Source: JBGSUZ01 sp043770095 | GTDB lineage: Bacteria; Bacillota; Clostridia; Peptostreptococcales; Acidaminobacteraceae | Direction of reading: 5' to 3' | DNA: 64,000 bases | Assembly: GCA_043770095.1 (NCBI GenBank) | Contig: JAYVIR010000045.1 | Span: 1 to 64,000, forward strand | In this document: in pieces, positions 1 through 9,146 of the stretch | Numbering within the stretch: position 1 is the stretch's first letter | Layout: each line of letters opens with the position of its first letter | Notes under the pieces: generated by a model | The model's database searches: none | What the model was told of the DNA's origin: nothing | The model's input: the letters and a program-made list of their open reading frames with translations, nothing else | Position numbers and translations under genes: made by a program

Positions 1-375
1 GGCATTAATAGGATGGAAGCCATCAATATCCTTCTCAGGAGAAAGACATTCAATCACTTTGCGCTCATTAATATGGCTCGGCAAAGGCAACTGAATGAGA
101 ATACCGTGGGTATTCAAATCTGAATTTAATGTTGTAATGGTTTGTAGCAATGCTTCTTCGGTGATTGTTTCTTCCAAAGAAACCACTTCTGCCAAAACAC
201 CATATTTTTCAGCACTTCTAGTCACCATTCCCACATAGGATAATGACGCAGGATGTTGACCTACCAAAACAACTTTAAGGCCTGCCGTGTGCCCCTGCTC
301 TTTTAATAATAAGACTTGCTCAAGAACTTGTTTTTTGATATACTCTGCTGTTTTTTTGCCTTCTAACAATCTCAT
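1..375 (-). CDS. folD: Methylenetetrahydrofolate dehydrogenase/cyclohydrolase FolD, N-terminal part (cut by window edge)
   Basis: FolD interconverts 5,10-methylene-THF, methenyl-THF and 10-formyl-THF in cytosolic one-carbon metabolism. The 125 visible codons begin MRLLEGKKTAEYIKKQV. They show the family's catalytic region (VGQHPASLSYVGMVTRSAEKYG, where the family has a conserved Y-x3-K) and the motif GILIQLPLP, and end at KDIDGFHPINA, matching the DVDGFHP motif. The gene continues off the left edge, so about 55% of a normal 280-residue protein is missing only because of the window. The ATG at 375 follows a GAGGCG-like ribosome binding site. The next gene is on the same strand, 186 bases upstream, and is functionally unrelated. 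Confidence 0.93.
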   Translation of the reverse strand, partial: MRLLEGKKTAEYIKKQVLEQVLLLKEQGHTAGLKVVLVGQHPASLSYVGMVTRSAEKYGVLAEVVSLEETITEEALLQTITTLNSDLNTHGILIQLPLPSHINERKVIECLSPEKDIDGFHPINA

Positions 376-509
376 AATTTACGCCTCTGCTTCCATATAT
401 TATTTAATGACCATTAATGCCAATTAATTCCTAAGACCTTTTTACTATTATCATTCTAATAGGTTTCGACTTCTAAAGCAATACCAACAACTTCTAAAAA
501 ATAATAATG

Positions 510-562
510 AAAAAAGCAATTGGATAACAAACGCTTTTCCCCAGCATTCATCAACCAATTGC
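510..562 (-). terminator. Possible terminator after the RDD gene
   Basis: On the minus strand an 8-bp stem, GCAATTGG (562-555) with CCAATTGC (523-516), is followed by six U (515-510). The loop is long, about 31 nt, so this is a weaker call than the other terminators. The 5' arm overlaps the stop codon of the RDD gene. The rest of 376-509 shows nothing I recognise. Confidence 0.4.
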
Positions 563-1017
563 TATCCTTGTACAAAAAATTCATCTTCATTTTCGTCAAT
601 CACTTTTTCTTTTATCGGGATCAGTTCCACGACAAGTGTGCCAAATACCAAATCATGCCAAGCGCGATGTTCATTGTCAATCATGATCCAAATAAATCCT
701 ATCGCAAAGAATATAAGCGATATAAATTTACCAAGCGTTTCTCTAAAGAACATTTCAACGAATTTTAAATCTTTACCATTTCTTCGGTTAATAACTTTCA
801 TGTTCAAAACAAGTTTTCCAAGTGTAGTGGACCGAGTCATGATCATCACATTTATGATGAATAACGTAAGGAATGCCATTCCAACGCCATCTTGACCTAT
901 AGACTCATCAAAAGAACCTGATACACATACGATATATGCAATTGAAACAATAACATCAATCACAAATGCCAAAAATCGCTTTAAAGGTGTTGCCGGTTTA
1001 CAAATAGTATTTTTCAT
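562..1017 (-). CDS. RDD family membrane protein
   Basis: A 151-residue integral membrane protein of the RDD family, named for conserved Arg and Asp residues. Visible family marks are R14 and D21 in the first helix (KRFLAFVIDVIVSIAYIV), the central T-LGK-V-N-KV stretch, and the C-terminal HRAWHDLVFGTLVV motif. Three hydrophobic segments are seen at about 15-33, 48-62 and 97-113. The ATG at 1017 is preceded by GAAGGTGATC. RDD proteins have no single established function; some have been linked to ion or sodium transport. It lies alone between folD and a two-component system on the same strand, so the context does not help. Confidence 0.8.
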   Translation of the reverse strand: MKNTICKPATPLKRFLAFVIDVIVSIAYIVCVSGSFDESIGQDGVGMAFLTLFIINVMIMTRSTTLGKLVLNMKVINRRNGKDLKFVEMFFRETLGKFISLIFFAIGFIWIMIDNEHRAWHDLVFGTLVVELIPIKEKVIDENEDEFFVQG

Positions 1018-1165
1018 GCCCGATCACCTTCTTCCATCAAACGATATTTTTCTACTATCTTTAACGTCATTTCTATTTTTTTGATACCAATTTAAGTATT
1101 ATTAATATCTATTATAACCCGAAACCCTTGATTAATCCTTATTAAAGTATTAAATTTAGCGAACT

Positions 1166-1202
1166 AAAAAAGCCATCCCTCTTTAAAAGACAGATGACTT
1201 TT
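1166..1202 (-). terminator. Terminator after the sensor kinase gene
   Basis: The minus-strand transcript can form a 9-10 bp stem, AAAGTCATC with GATGGCTTT (one G-U pair), followed by a run of U. It lies six bases past the kinase stop codon. Confidence 0.75.
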
Positions 1203-1207
1203 CATCA

Positions 1208-2620
1208 CTATTTTCTTAATGTAATCGTTGCAGTAGTTCCAATCCCTAACTGGCTTGTCAGAAGAATTTCACCACCATGCTGAGCAATAATTTCACTGCA
1301 AATCGCCAATCCAATACCGCTCCCTGACTTTTTGCTCTGACCCTTGTAAAATTTATTTTTTACTAAAGGAAGATCTTCTTCCGCTATACCAACGCCTTGA
1401 TCTTGAATCATGATCTGAACGAATTTTTCTTCTTGTATAATATCCACCAATATTTCCTTGCCTTCTGGCGTAAATTTAATGGCATTGTCCAAAAGATTGA
1501 TAAGAACTTGCCTGAGTCGGTTGCTGTCCCCTTCTATAGAAATCCCCTCAAACTCAAATTTCTGATTCAGTTTTATGCCCATTTTTTCTACACGAGGTCT
1601 AAACATCTGTATTGTACTTGCGACTTCTTCATCGATCATGAACTTCTCCAAATACAGCGTAAATCGACCGCTTTCCATTCGTGAAAAATCAAGAAGCTCA
1701 TTGACCATACCCGAAAGGCGTGTGGTTTCTCTTAAAATAACACTAAGACCTTTATCCACTTGCTCCATGTCTTCAAACCCACCAGTAAGGATGGTTTCTC
1801 CCCAGCCAGTAATGGCGGTAAGCGGTGTTCTAATTTCATGGGAAATAGAAGCAATAAAATCGTTTTTAAGGCGCTCCGTCTTCTGTATCTGATCTGCCAT
1901 ATCATTGAGCGTTCCTGCAAGCAGTCCCAGTTCATCTTTGTAATTATTGACAATTCGATCATTTAAGTTTCCATCTGCCATTTGCTTGGCCATGGTAACG
2001 ATGTCATTGATCGGCTTTAGAATTGATGCGCTAAAGGTTAAACTCATCACCAGCAGAAGCATCAAAACTGAGAGGACAATAAAAATCGAATAAATAGCCA
2101 TCCTATAGACCATCGCATCTGCTTTTGTCAAAGAAGAAATGTAGCGCATGACGCCAATGGTATTTCCAGAAGAGTTAATTAGCGGAATCGATGCAGACAT
2201 AATTTTTTCGTCCGTGCCTTCATCTCTTCCAAACCAATGTCCCATATCACCACGCAGGGAGACTTGAACGTCTTGTGCACTTGTTCTCGTCTCGGTGTTA
2301 AATCCGCTGGAACTGTATTGTATGAGACCTAACTTATCGATAATTTGAAGTTCTACGATTTGTTCGTCTTCAAAATCCTTGATAATCAGTTGGGCAATTT
2401 CATCAAAACTATAATTGTCTGTTTTTAAGTACTTGTTGTAAAAGCCTGCTGAAACCGAAAGCCGATTTTCTAAACTATGATTAACGTAATTGTAATAGAA
2501 ATTTCTGATGACCACCATAAACAATAAATTGACCACAATGGTAATGACTAAAATTGTCACCAAATAATTTCGTACCCATCTGCGTTTAATGCCTGTTATG
2601 CCTTTTCTGCTTTTTTCCAT
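1208..2620 (-). CDS. Membrane sensor histidine kinase (OmpR-system type)
   Basis: A 470-residue membrane kinase. TM1 is near 17-39 and TM2 near 172-198, enclosing an extracytoplasmic sensor region of about 130 residues. HAMP follows at about 200-250. HisKA carries the phospho-acceptor motif ASISHEIRTPLTAITGWGE near 260. HATPase has an N box (QVLINLLDNAIKFTPEG) and G boxes (DQGVGIAEEDL, GSGIGLAICSEI). The gene starts inside the response regulator gene (25-nt overlap), so the two are translationally coupled and should be cognate partners. A lipoprotein gene sits first in the same run. The stimulus is unknown; the lipoprotein may take part in sensing. I see no missing catalytic residues. Confidence 0.93.
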   Translation of the reverse strand: MEKSRKGITGIKRRWVRNYLVTILVITIVVNLLFMVVIRNFYYNYVNHSLENRLSVSAGFYNKYLKTDNYSFDEIAQLIIKDFEDEQIVELQIIDKLGLIQYSSSGFNTETRTSAQDVQVSLRGDMGHWFGRDEGTDEKIMSASIPLINSSGNTIGVMRYISSLTKADAMVYRMAIYSIFIVLSVLMLLLVMSLTFSASILKPINDIVTMAKQMADGNLNDRIVNNYKDELGLLAGTLNDMADQIQKTERLKNDFIASISHEIRTPLTAITGWGETILTGGFEDMEQVDKGLSVILRETTRLSGMVNELLDFSRMESGRFTLYLEKFMIDEEVASTIQMFRPRVEKMGIKLNQKFEFEGISIEGDSNRLRQVLINLLDNAIKFTPEGKEILVDIIQEEKFVQIMIQDQGVGIAEEDLPLVKNKFYKGQSKKSGSGIGLAICSEIIAQHGGEILLTSQLGIGTTATITLRK

Positions 2621-3291
2621 TTATATCCCAATCCCCATACTGTGATGATAAACTGCGGGTTAGACGGATCATCCTCAAGTTTTTGTCTAAGTCTTCTAAT
2701 ATTCACATCAACAATTTTAAAACTGCCAAAGAAATTTTCGCCCCAAACGTTGTCTAGAATGTATTCCCGACTGAGCGGTTTTCCTTCATTCTTAACGAGC
2801 GTTGCAATAATCGCAAATTCCAACTGCGTCAAATCAATTTCAACTTCGTTCTTAAAAATTTGTCTATTCTCAAAATCAATGACAAATGGATCGCCAACAT
2901 ACTTTTCGCTATCATCTTCTTGAAGCAAATTAACACGTCTAAAGAGAGAATCTATTCGAGCAACAAGCTCTTTAGGGCTAAACGGTTTGACCATATAATC
3001 ATCTGCGCCGTTAATCAAACCAGCAATTTTATCCGCTTCCTGACTCTTTGCCGTCAACATGATAATGCCCATATATTTGTTGGTTTCTCTGATTTTTTTG
3101 CATACTTCAAAACCATCAATGCCCGGAAGCATCACATCTAAAACCGCGATATCAATTTTATTGTGTTTGACAATTTCAAGCGCTTCTTCTCCTGTTTCGG
3201 CTTCAAACACAGTATAACCATAACGTTTAATATTGATGACAACAAAATCTCTAATATCGATTTGATCCTCTAATACCAATACATTACCCAT
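2596..3291 (-). CDS. OmpR/PhoB-family response regulator
   Basis: A 231-residue response regulator. The N-terminal receiver has the acidic pair near E8/D9 (LVLEDQIDIRDF), the phospho-acceptor Asp in DIAVLDVMLPGIDGFEV near residue 52, T in IIMLTAKS, and K in YMVKPFSPKEL. The C-terminal winged-helix Trans_reg_C domain contains LSREYILDNVWGE and the recognition region IVDVNIRRLRQKLEDDP. ATG 3291 follows GGAGGCCTTTACG. It is coupled to the kinase downstream and lies 17 bases after the lipoprotein gene. It is expected to bind promoter DNA when phosphorylated by that kinase; its targets are not evident here. Confidence 0.95.
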   Translation of the reverse strand: MGNVLVLEDQIDIRDFVVINIKRYGYTVFEAETGEEALEIVKHNKIDIAVLDVMLPGIDGFEVCKKIRETNKYMGIIMLTAKSQEADKIAGLINGADDYMVKPFSPKELVARIDSLFRRVNLLQEDDSEKYVGDPFVIDFENRQIFKNEVEIDLTQLEFAIIATLVKNEGKPLSREYILDNVWGENFFGSFKIVDVNIRRLRQKLEDDPSNPQFIITVWGLGYKWKKAEKA

Positions 3292-3308
3292 CGTAAAGGC
3301 CTCCTATA

Positions 3309-4637
3309 TTATAAAATCGTGAACAATTGACGACACTCCGCTTCTTTCAAAAGCATTGATAATACTTCTGGATCAACGTTGTTTTCTATTTTACCTAGAT
3401 AAACCTTGTCTAAATTCTTACCCAGCTCAATGTAGCCTCTTTTAATAAATTCTTCGTTTGAGACGTCCCAATTTTTTCTTTCAATCTGTTTGATTTCTAG
3501 AAGAGGAATTTGTTTTGAACCATCCTCTGAATACCATTTAAAAACAACAGAATCTATACTTTGAATCACGCCAACCTGTTTGTTCCAAGTATAGGGGAAT
3601 GCAAATCGGTAGCCGCCCTCAAGATCATCAAAACTTTTGAGAATGGGTTTTAAGTGATTTGCTTCATCTAGCTGATTCCATATGGTTATATATGATAGTG
3701 TCCCTTTGGTACTTTCTTTGTGATTTCCTTTTTCAAGCGTTGGTATCTCTATAATACCGTCGCCATTTACATCTGCCGACTGACGTTCGACTTGCCTATA
3801 AGTTTCTTTCGTGACCTTCCATTTTTCGTCAAAAAACAAATTTTCTAACATACCATTTCGATAAATAAATAGATCCGTAAACCCACTTCGAGCGCCGACT
3901 TTTGCATCCACTATGATACCCACATTGGTTGAATTTACTTTTCCAATCTGAACTGAAGCATATTCATTAATAAACCCATCCATATAGCTCTCTGCCATTA
4001 GATTCATATGCTTATCTAAAATGGTGTACAGCCTCGCTTTGGCAAATGCTTCAGAACGCGATAGTTTGACAATTAAAAGTTCATCCTGTCTATTGCCGTT
4101 AACGTCTCCTGTGACAAATTCCGTGTAGGAATCTTTGAATATTTCTTCGTAACCTTTTTCGCCATGTCGATAGACTGACAATCCTTTGTTAAGTTGAGCA
4201 CCACTTTGCCAACCCACAACAATTTCTTTTATACCATCACCATCTAAATCAGGGAAAGCAATTTTATTGACGTCATAGCCAATGCCTTGTATGTCCGTAT
4301 TAATGCGCCATTTGTCATTTTTCTTACTCAATACAGTAACCTTCATGGCAAACTGATCCGTTTCCTTTGAGTGCAGGACAACCACTTCGTTTTCGCTGTC
4401 TTGGTCAAGATCAATAAACATAATGGATTTTTTATTTTCGCCTTCAAGTGGGGTTATCAATTTAATATCTTCATTAAAATGGTTCTTAAGAACCTTGCTG
4501 ATTTCTTCAAGTTCTAAGGGCAATCTTGGTTTTGACAATAAATCGATGTCGTTTACATCAAAAATACAGCCTGTCAATAATAATGCCATGCTAAAAATAG
4601 TTGCTAAAACCATCCCTCGTTTGATTCTTAGTTTCAT
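3309..4637 (-). CDS. Lipoprotein with FG-GAP/VCBS-like repeats
   Basis: A secreted lipoprotein of about 442 residues. A basic N-terminus, a hydrophobic stretch and the lipobox LLLTGC predict lipidation and anchoring outside the membrane. The body contains repeated calcium-loop-like motifs of the VCBS/FG-GAP type: DLDQDSENEVVV, DLDGDGIKEIVVG, DVNGNRQDELLIVK and DVNGDGIIEIPTL. These suggest a beta-propeller. I moved the start to ATG 4637 because GAGGAG lies 7 nt before it; five further upstream codons are possible. As first gene of the run with a response regulator and kinase it may serve as an accessory sensor or be autoregulated; that is inference. The biochemical role is unknown. Confidence 0.72.
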   Translation of the reverse strand: MKLRIKRGMVLATIFSMALLLTGCIFDVNDIDLLSKPRLPLELEEISKVLKNHFNEDIKLITPLEGENKKSIMFIDLDQDSENEVVVLHSKETDQFAMKVTVLSKKNDKWRINTDIQGIGYDVNKIAFPDLDGDGIKEIVVGWQSGAQLNKGLSVYRHGEKGYEEIFKDSYTEFVTGDVNGNRQDELLIVKLSRSEAFAKARLYTILDKHMNLMAESYMDGFINEYASVQIGKVNSTNVGIIVDAKVGARSGFTDLFIYRNGMLENLFFDEKWKVTKETYRQVERQSADVNGDGIIEIPTLEKGNHKESTKGTLSYITIWNQLDEANHLKPILKSFDDLEGGYRFAFPYTWNKQVGVIQSIDSVVFKWYSEDGSKQIPLLEIKQIERKNWDVSNEEFIKRGYIELGKNLDKVYLGKIENNVDPEVLSMLLKEAECRQLFTIL

Positions 4638-4716
4638 AGAAGTGCTCCTCAATCGATTATAGCTTCTCTCTTATAATACCCATTATGGCTTTTCATTGGG
4701 TAACAAAGCAATAACA

Positions 4717-4743
4717 AAAAACAGCGCCATCACGCGCTGTTTT
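4717..4743 (-). terminator. Terminator after potD
   Basis: Minus-strand hairpin with the 7-bp core ACAGCGC/GCGCTGT extended by A-T pairs, a 6-nt loop, and a U-rich tail. It lies 11 bases past the potD stop codon. Confidence 0.88.
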
Positions 4744-4753
4744 CTTATGCTTC

Positions 4754-5800
4754 TTATTTAGCCGATTTTACTTCAATCCAAATCTGATTATAGTTTTCAA
4801 TAAAAGTCCCCGGATCAAGGAATACTTCAAAATTACTCAACTGATCGATTTTAGGATAAGCTGATAAATTCCCTGAAACACTCGGGTCTAAAAGTGCTTT
4901 TGCTTTGGTATTAGGTGTTGAATAGCCAATGTATTCAACATTCTTTTTTGCGATTTCCGCACGGTTCATGAAGTCGATAAATAGATGAGCTTCTTCAATG
5001 TTTTTTGCCCCTTTAGGAATGACCATATTGTCAAACCAAAGGTTGCTGCCCTCTTTAGGTAATGCATATGCTAAATCAGGGTTTTCACCCATCATATACA
5101 TTGCATCGCCCGACCAGCAAACCGCCATGCTTCCTTCACCAGAAATCATCATATCTTTGAGGTTGTCACCTGCATAAGCCAATAAGAGCGGCTTTTGTTT
5201 GATCAAACTGAGCTTAGCTTCTTCTAATTCCTTGGTATCTCTGCTATTCAGGCTATAGCCAAGTCGTTTCAACGAAACTGCAAGTGCATCTCTTTCGCTG
5301 TCTAACATGACAATTTGGCCTTTGTACTTTTCATTCCAAAGTATGTTCCAACTATCTACTGGATCAGTCACCATCGTTTTATTATAAATAATGCCGACCG
5401 TTCCCCAAAGATAAGGAATTGAATACTGATTGCCTTTATCAAAAGGTAAATTTTTAAATTCAGGAGCGATGTCTCCGAAGGTAGTAATTTTAGCAATATT
5501 GATTGGTTCTAACAAACTTTCTTTGATCATTTTTTCAATCATGTAATCTGAAGGCATTGCAACATCGTATTTTGTGCCACCCTGCTTTATTTTAACGTAC
5601 ATATCCTCATTGGTAGCAAAGGTCTCATATACGACTTTAATACCATATTCTTTTTCAAATTCACCGATGACTGACTCATCAATATAATCGCCCCAGTTAT
5701 AAACATAAAGGCTTTTTTTAGGCGTTCCACCAGAGGCACACCCACTCACAACACCTACTACAAGCAGTATTACAAGCAACAGGGAAATGTTTTTTTTCAA
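4754..5800 (-). CDS. potD: Spermidine/putrescine-binding lipoprotein PotD
   Basis: Substrate-binding lipoprotein of the polyamine ABC importer. It has a signal peptide with lipobox VVSGC, then the PotD-type start of the mature protein (LYVYNWGDYIDESVIGEFEKEYG) and family landmarks such as YDVAMPSDYMIEKM, VGIIYNKT and EAHLFIDFMNR. Length, about 348 residues, is typical. The best start is TTG at 5800, 10 nt after AAGGAG; a GTG at 5809 lies too close to the ribosome binding site. It is the last gene of the potABCD run and is followed by a strong terminator. Polyamine specificity is inferred from the family; the binding-site residues do not distinguish putrescine from spermidine by eye. Confidence 0.93.
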   Translation of the reverse strand: MKKNISLLLVILLVVGVVSGCASGGTPKKSLYVYNWGDYIDESVIGEFEKEYGIKVVYETFATNEDMYVKIKQGGTKYDVAMPSDYMIEKMIKESLLEPINIAKITTFGDIAPEFKNLPFDKGNQYSIPYLWGTVGIIYNKTMVTDPVDSWNILWNEKYKGQIVMLDSERDALAVSLKRLGYSLNSRDTKELEEAKLSLIKQKPLLLAYAGDNLKDMMISGEGSMAVCWSGDAMYMMGENPDLAYALPKEGSNLWFDNMVIPKGAKNIEEAHLFIDFMNRAEIAKKNVEYIGYSTPNTKAKALLDPSVSGNLSAYPKIDQLSNFEVFLDPGTFIENYNQIWIEVKSAK

Positions 5801-5837
5801 TATGATCACACTCCTTATTTTTAAGAAACTTATTACC

Positions 5838-6626
5838 TTATCTAGATTTATCTAAAACTTGTTTGTTATCCGACCCTCTGTTGATGATTAAAAGCATAAT
5901 AAGCACCGTTACGAACATCAATGTAGAAAGTGCATTAATAATAGGTTTGATGCCTCTTCTCGCCATTGAATAGATGGTGATTGAAAGGTTTGTCACACCA
6001 CCGCCAGTTGTAAAGAAACTGATGACGAAGTCGTCTATCGAAAGCGTAAACGCCATTAAAAATCCCGAAATAATGCCTGGCATAATCTCAGGAATGATTA
6101 CCTTTCTAAAAGCATACCAAGGTGTTGCACCTAAGTCCATGGCAGCGTTTAGCGTATCTTGATCCATTTGTCTTAGTTTTGGCATGACAGATAAAATCAC
6201 GTAGGGCAGACAAAATGTAATATGCGCAATCAGCATCGTATTGAATCCCAACTGCAATCTAAACATTGAAAACAAAGTCATTAACGCTACACCTGTGACG
6301 ATGTCCGGATTCAAAATTGGGATGTTATTCACCTGAAGAATAACCTTTTGTCGAATGGGTTTCATATGATTGATTCCAAACGCCGCCAAAGTCCCAATAA
6401 CAGTCGCAATGGTTGATGCAGCAAATGCAATTAGAATTGTGTAATATAACGACTTCATAATCTGACGATCATTAAAGAGCGCCTGATACCATTTGAATGA
6501 AAAGCCTCCCCAACTAGCGGTTGTCTTTCCCGCATTAAAGGAATAAATAATCAATACAATGATGGGCGCATACAAAAATAGGAACATTAAAAATGTATAC
6601 AGTCGTTTTAATTGCTTATTTACCAT
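5838..6626 (-). CDS. potC: Spermidine/putrescine ABC permease PotC
   Basis: Inner-membrane permease subunit, 262 residues with six hydrophobic segments. The cytoplasmic EAA loop that docks on the ATPase is visible as AAMDLGATPWYAFRKVIIPEIMPG, and PotC-type sequence FTLSIDDFVISFFTTGGG follows. The start ATG 6626 overlaps the end of potB by 7 bases and is preceded by GGAGGTGAG, so translation is coupled. It forms the channel with PotB. Confidence 0.95.
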   Translation of the reverse strand: MVNKQLKRLYTFLMFLFLYAPIIVLIIYSFNAGKTTASWGGFSFKWYQALFNDRQIMKSLYYTILIAFAASTIATVIGTLAAFGINHMKPIRQKVILQVNNIPILNPDIVTGVALMTLFSMFRLQLGFNTMLIAHITFCLPYVILSVMPKLRQMDQDTLNAAMDLGATPWYAFRKVIIPEIMPGIISGFLMAFTLSIDDFVISFFTTGGGVTNLSITIYSMARRGIKPIINALSTLMFVTVLIMLLIINRGSDNKQVLDKSR

Positions 6627-7447
6627 ACGCGCGTCTCACCTCCACCACTTCGATCCATTCGATTGAGAGCAGCTACAGAAATAAGAATAACGACCATCAG
6701 AATCATGGAAATGGCTGAACCAAAGTTCCAATTTCCTACAAGTAAAAATTGTTGTTCAATCAAATTTCCAATCAAATTAAATTGCCCGCCACCTAGTAAA
6801 TTTGAAATAACAAACGTGCTGACTGCCGGCATAAATACCATTAAAATGCCTGAAATTACCCCTGGAATGCTCAGTGGCAAAATGATTTTTTGAAACACTG
6901 TTTTTTTATTAGCGCCTAGATCTTCTGCAGCCTCTACCAATTGATAATCAATTTTAGTCAAGACCGTATAGATAGGCAAAACCATAAATGGCAAGAAATT
7001 ATAGACCATCCCTAGAAGAATTGCTCCTTCATTGTATAACAGGCTAACGCCTTGAATGTGAAAAAATTCTAATAGGTTATTTATAATACCGTTCTTCCCT
7101 AAAATAGCCATCCAAGCATATGTTCTTAATAAAAAGTTCATCCACATGGGTAAAATAAACAAAGTGACAGCTATTTTCTGAAGTGACGGTTTCATTTTCG
7201 ATAAAATTAATGCCATTGGAAATCCTAAAAGAATGCAAATAAGCGTGGCTTCAAACGCCAATAATATTGAGCGCCATAAAACTTCTAAGTAAAGGGGGTC
7301 TAAAAATTTTAGATAACTTTCTATAGAAAAACTCATGCCATTTGCATCAAAAATAAAGAGGCTATAGACAAACACCAATAGAAGTGGGACAACAACAAAA
7401 ATGGTGCTCCATAACAAATAGGGCGCTGCGCTAAATCGCTTCAGCAC
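6620..7447 (-). CDS. potB: Spermidine/putrescine ABC permease PotB
   Basis: Inner-membrane permease of the polyamine importer, about 275 residues with six helices. The EAA motif reads EAAEDLGANKKTVFQKIILPLSIPG. I placed the start at GTG 7447 (protein beginning VLKRFSAAPYLLWS), because AGAGGAAG lies 8-9 nt upstream and the N-terminus then matches PotB length. An ATG at 7522 in the same frame would add 25 hydrophilic residues lying entirely inside potA, which is unlikely. The overlap with potA is then 17 bases. It pairs with PotC. Confidence 0.92.
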   Translation of the reverse strand: MLKRFSAAPYLLWSTIFVVVPLLLVFVYSLFIFDANGMSFSIESYLKFLDPLYLEVLWRSILLAFEATLICILLGFPMALILSKMKPSLQKIAVTLFILPMWMNFLLRTYAWMAILGKNGIINNLLEFFHIQGVSLLYNEGAILLGMVYNFLPFMVLPIYTVLTKIDYQLVEAAEDLGANKKTVFQKIILPLSIPGVISGILMVFMPAVSTFVISNLLGGGQFNLIGNLIEQQFLLVGNWNFGSAISMILMVVILISVAALNRMDRSGGGETRVW

Positions 7448-8495
7448 TATTAGAAACTTCCTCTTTGCGCATAATATGAAGATCGTCTGGCGTAACAAAG
7501 AGTCCCACTTCTTCGCCTTCAACAGATGATTTGGTACTGTGAACCATCCAAGTCCTATCGCCTTCTATTATGTGCATTTCATAGTGGACGCCTTTAAAAA
7601 CAACAGAATCGACCATGCCAGTCAAAAGACCGTCTTTTTTTGAAACGATTTTAATGTCCTCTGGTCGTATTACAACATCTACTGGTTCATTGCTTCTAAA
7701 GCCTGTATCTAAACAGTTAAAACTTTTTCCAGCAAAATCTACCCAAAAGTCTTCTTTCATACTACCGTTAATAATATTACTTTCACCGATAAAATCTGCT
7801 ACAAACGCATTTATAGGCTCATTGTATATGTTAACAGGACTTCCAATTTGTTGGATTTTACCTTTATTCATGACAATAATTTTATCCGACATGGTCAAAG
7901 CTTCTTCTTGATCATGTGTTACATAGATAAAAGTAATGCCAAGTTCTTGTTGCATATATTTAAGTTCCAATTGCATTTCTTTTCGTAATTTCAAGTCAAG
8001 CGCACCTAGAGGCTCATCTAAAAGCAACACTTTAGGTTCATTGACTAACGCCCTTGCAATGGCAATTCTCTGTTGCTGACCACCGCTAAGCTGATTGATT
8101 TGACGCTTCTCGAACCCACTCAAATTAACCAATTCTAAAATACGTTCAATACGTTTTTTTATATCGCTCTCACTCATTTTTTTGATACGAAGTCCAAAAG
8201 CTATGTTTTCATAAATATTCATATGCGGAAATAGTGCATACTTTTGAAATACTGTGTTGATAGGTCTTAAGTAAGGCGGCAATTGAGTAATGTCGCGATC
8301 TTCAAATAAAATTTGACCTTCATCAGGGGTTTCGAACCCACCGATCATACGTAGTGTGGTCGTTTTACCACAACCACTAGGTCCTAAAATCGTCAAAAAC
8401 TCCTCGGATTTTACCCAGAAGTCAATATCATCAACGACGCGTTCACCGCCGTAGGATTTTACGATATTTTTCCCATGAATAATTTTCTTTTTCAT
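7431..8495 (-). CDS. potA: Spermidine/putrescine ABC transporter ATPase PotA
   Basis: The 354-residue ATPase that powers the importer. Walker A is GPSGCGKTT near residue 38, the Q loop is TVFQKYALFPH, the signature is LSGGQQQRIAIARAL, Walker B is VLLLDEPLGALD, and the switch His is in YVTHDQEEALT. A C-terminal TOBE region follows (residues about 260-345), including VVIRPEDIKI. ATG 8495 follows GGAGGGCGTT. Order here is regulator-potA-potB-potC-potD, with short gaps or overlaps, so it is one operon. Confidence 0.97.
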   Translation of the reverse strand: MKKKIIHGKNIVKSYGGERVVDDIDFWVKSEEFLTILGPSGCGKTTTLRMIGGFETPDEGQILFEDRDITQLPPYLRPINTVFQKYALFPHMNIYENIAFGLRIKKMSESDIKKRIERILELVNLSGFEKRQINQLSGGQQQRIAIARALVNEPKVLLLDEPLGALDLKLRKEMQLELKYMQQELGITFIYVTHDQEEALTMSDKIIVMNKGKIQQIGSPVNIYNEPINAFVADFIGESNIINGSMKEDFWVDFAGKSFNCLDTGFRSNEPVDVVIRPEDIKIVSKKDGLLTGMVDSVVFKGVHYEMHIIEGDRTWMVHSTKSSVEGEEVGLFVTPDDLHIMRKEEVSNSAEAI

Positions 8496-8522
8496 AACGC
8501 CCTCCAGCCACCTCTTGACACT

Positions 8523-9062
8523 CTAGAAATTTGGTGGTGTTGCCACCATTAAAATTTTAGCAGAAGTTTTTCCAGTATTAACGATGGTATGATCGACCTT
8601 CGTCTTATAATAGAAACTCTCCCCTTTTTTTGCTTTAAATTTTTTGCCGCCAAGTATAATGGTAATATTACCTTGAATGACATATCCAAACTCTTCACCT
8701 TGGTGTGGATCGTCTTCAATAAATGAGCCACCTGGAGCTATGTCTAAAAGAATTGGTTCCATCATATTTTTTTGAGCATTAGGAATAATCCATTCTAAAA
8801 GATAGCCAAGTTCGGCGTCTTCAGTCTCAAAAATATCTGCTTTTGTAAAAACAATTTTATCGTTTTCAGTTTCATTAAAAAATTCTTTTAAGTCTGTCCC
8901 CAAACATTCAAGGATATCAATCAAACTGGCAATTGATGGTGAAGTCATGTCTCTTTCAAGTTGTGAAATAAATCCCTTAGATAGCTCGCAACGGTTTGCT
9001 AGTTCTTCCTGGGTTAGAGAGTTCTTCAATCTAAGCCGCTTAATCTTTTCTCCTATTTGCAC
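8523..9062 (-). CDS. XRE-family regulator with C-terminal cupin domain, pot operon
   Basis: About 179 residues. An N-terminal helix-turn-helix of the XRE type (IGEKIKRLRLKNSLTQEELA then LSKGFISQLERDMTSPSIASL) is joined to a C-terminal cupin (PHQGEEFGYVIQGNITIILGGKKFKAKKGESFYY, HTIVNTG), the architecture of PuuR-like regulators. The start is taken as GTG 9062, six bases after a perfect GGAGGAG; an upstream in-frame start at 9110 lacks one. The potA start lies 27 bases downstream, so the regulator is probably the first gene of the operon and controls polyamine uptake, with the cupin as ligand sensor. That role is inferred. A second protein of this architecture is at 19926-20480. Confidence 0.88.
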   Translation of the reverse strand: MQIGEKIKRLRLKNSLTQEELANRCELSKGFISQLERDMTSPSIASLIDILECLGTDLKEFFNETENDKIVFTKADIFETEDAELGYLLEWIIPNAQKNMMEPILLDIAPGGSFIEDDPHQGEEFGYVIQGNITIILGGKKFKAKKGESFYYKTKVDHTIVNTGKTSAKILMVATPPNF

Positions 9063-9114
9063 GTTAATCTCCTCCAAAACAAAAAAATAATAAACCCATG
9101 GTTTTTCCACTAAA

Positions 9115-9131
9115 GTTTATTATTACTAAAC
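9115..9131. promoter_or_regulatory. Candidate operator dyad GTTTA-N7-TAAAC
   Basis: A perfect 5-bp dyad with 7-base spacer lies just downstream of the predicted start point of the XRE-cupin/pot transcript, where a repressor would block transcription. It is a plausible autoregulatory site for the XRE protein; this is inference from position and symmetry. Confidence 0.45.
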
Positions 9132-9146
9132 CCTAAGTTTCGATTT

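Noticed and set aside
1732..1966. Open reading frames opposite the sensor kinase gene
   Set aside because: They overlap clear catalytic motifs of the kinase and have no ribosome binding sites; the same applies to antisense frames across pflB, tdh, murJ and the symporter gene.
7448..7522. N-terminal extension of PotB from ATG 7522
   Set aside because: Those 25 codons lie wholly inside potA, lack a ribosome binding site and make PotB longer than its family; GTG 7447 with AGAGGAAG fits better.
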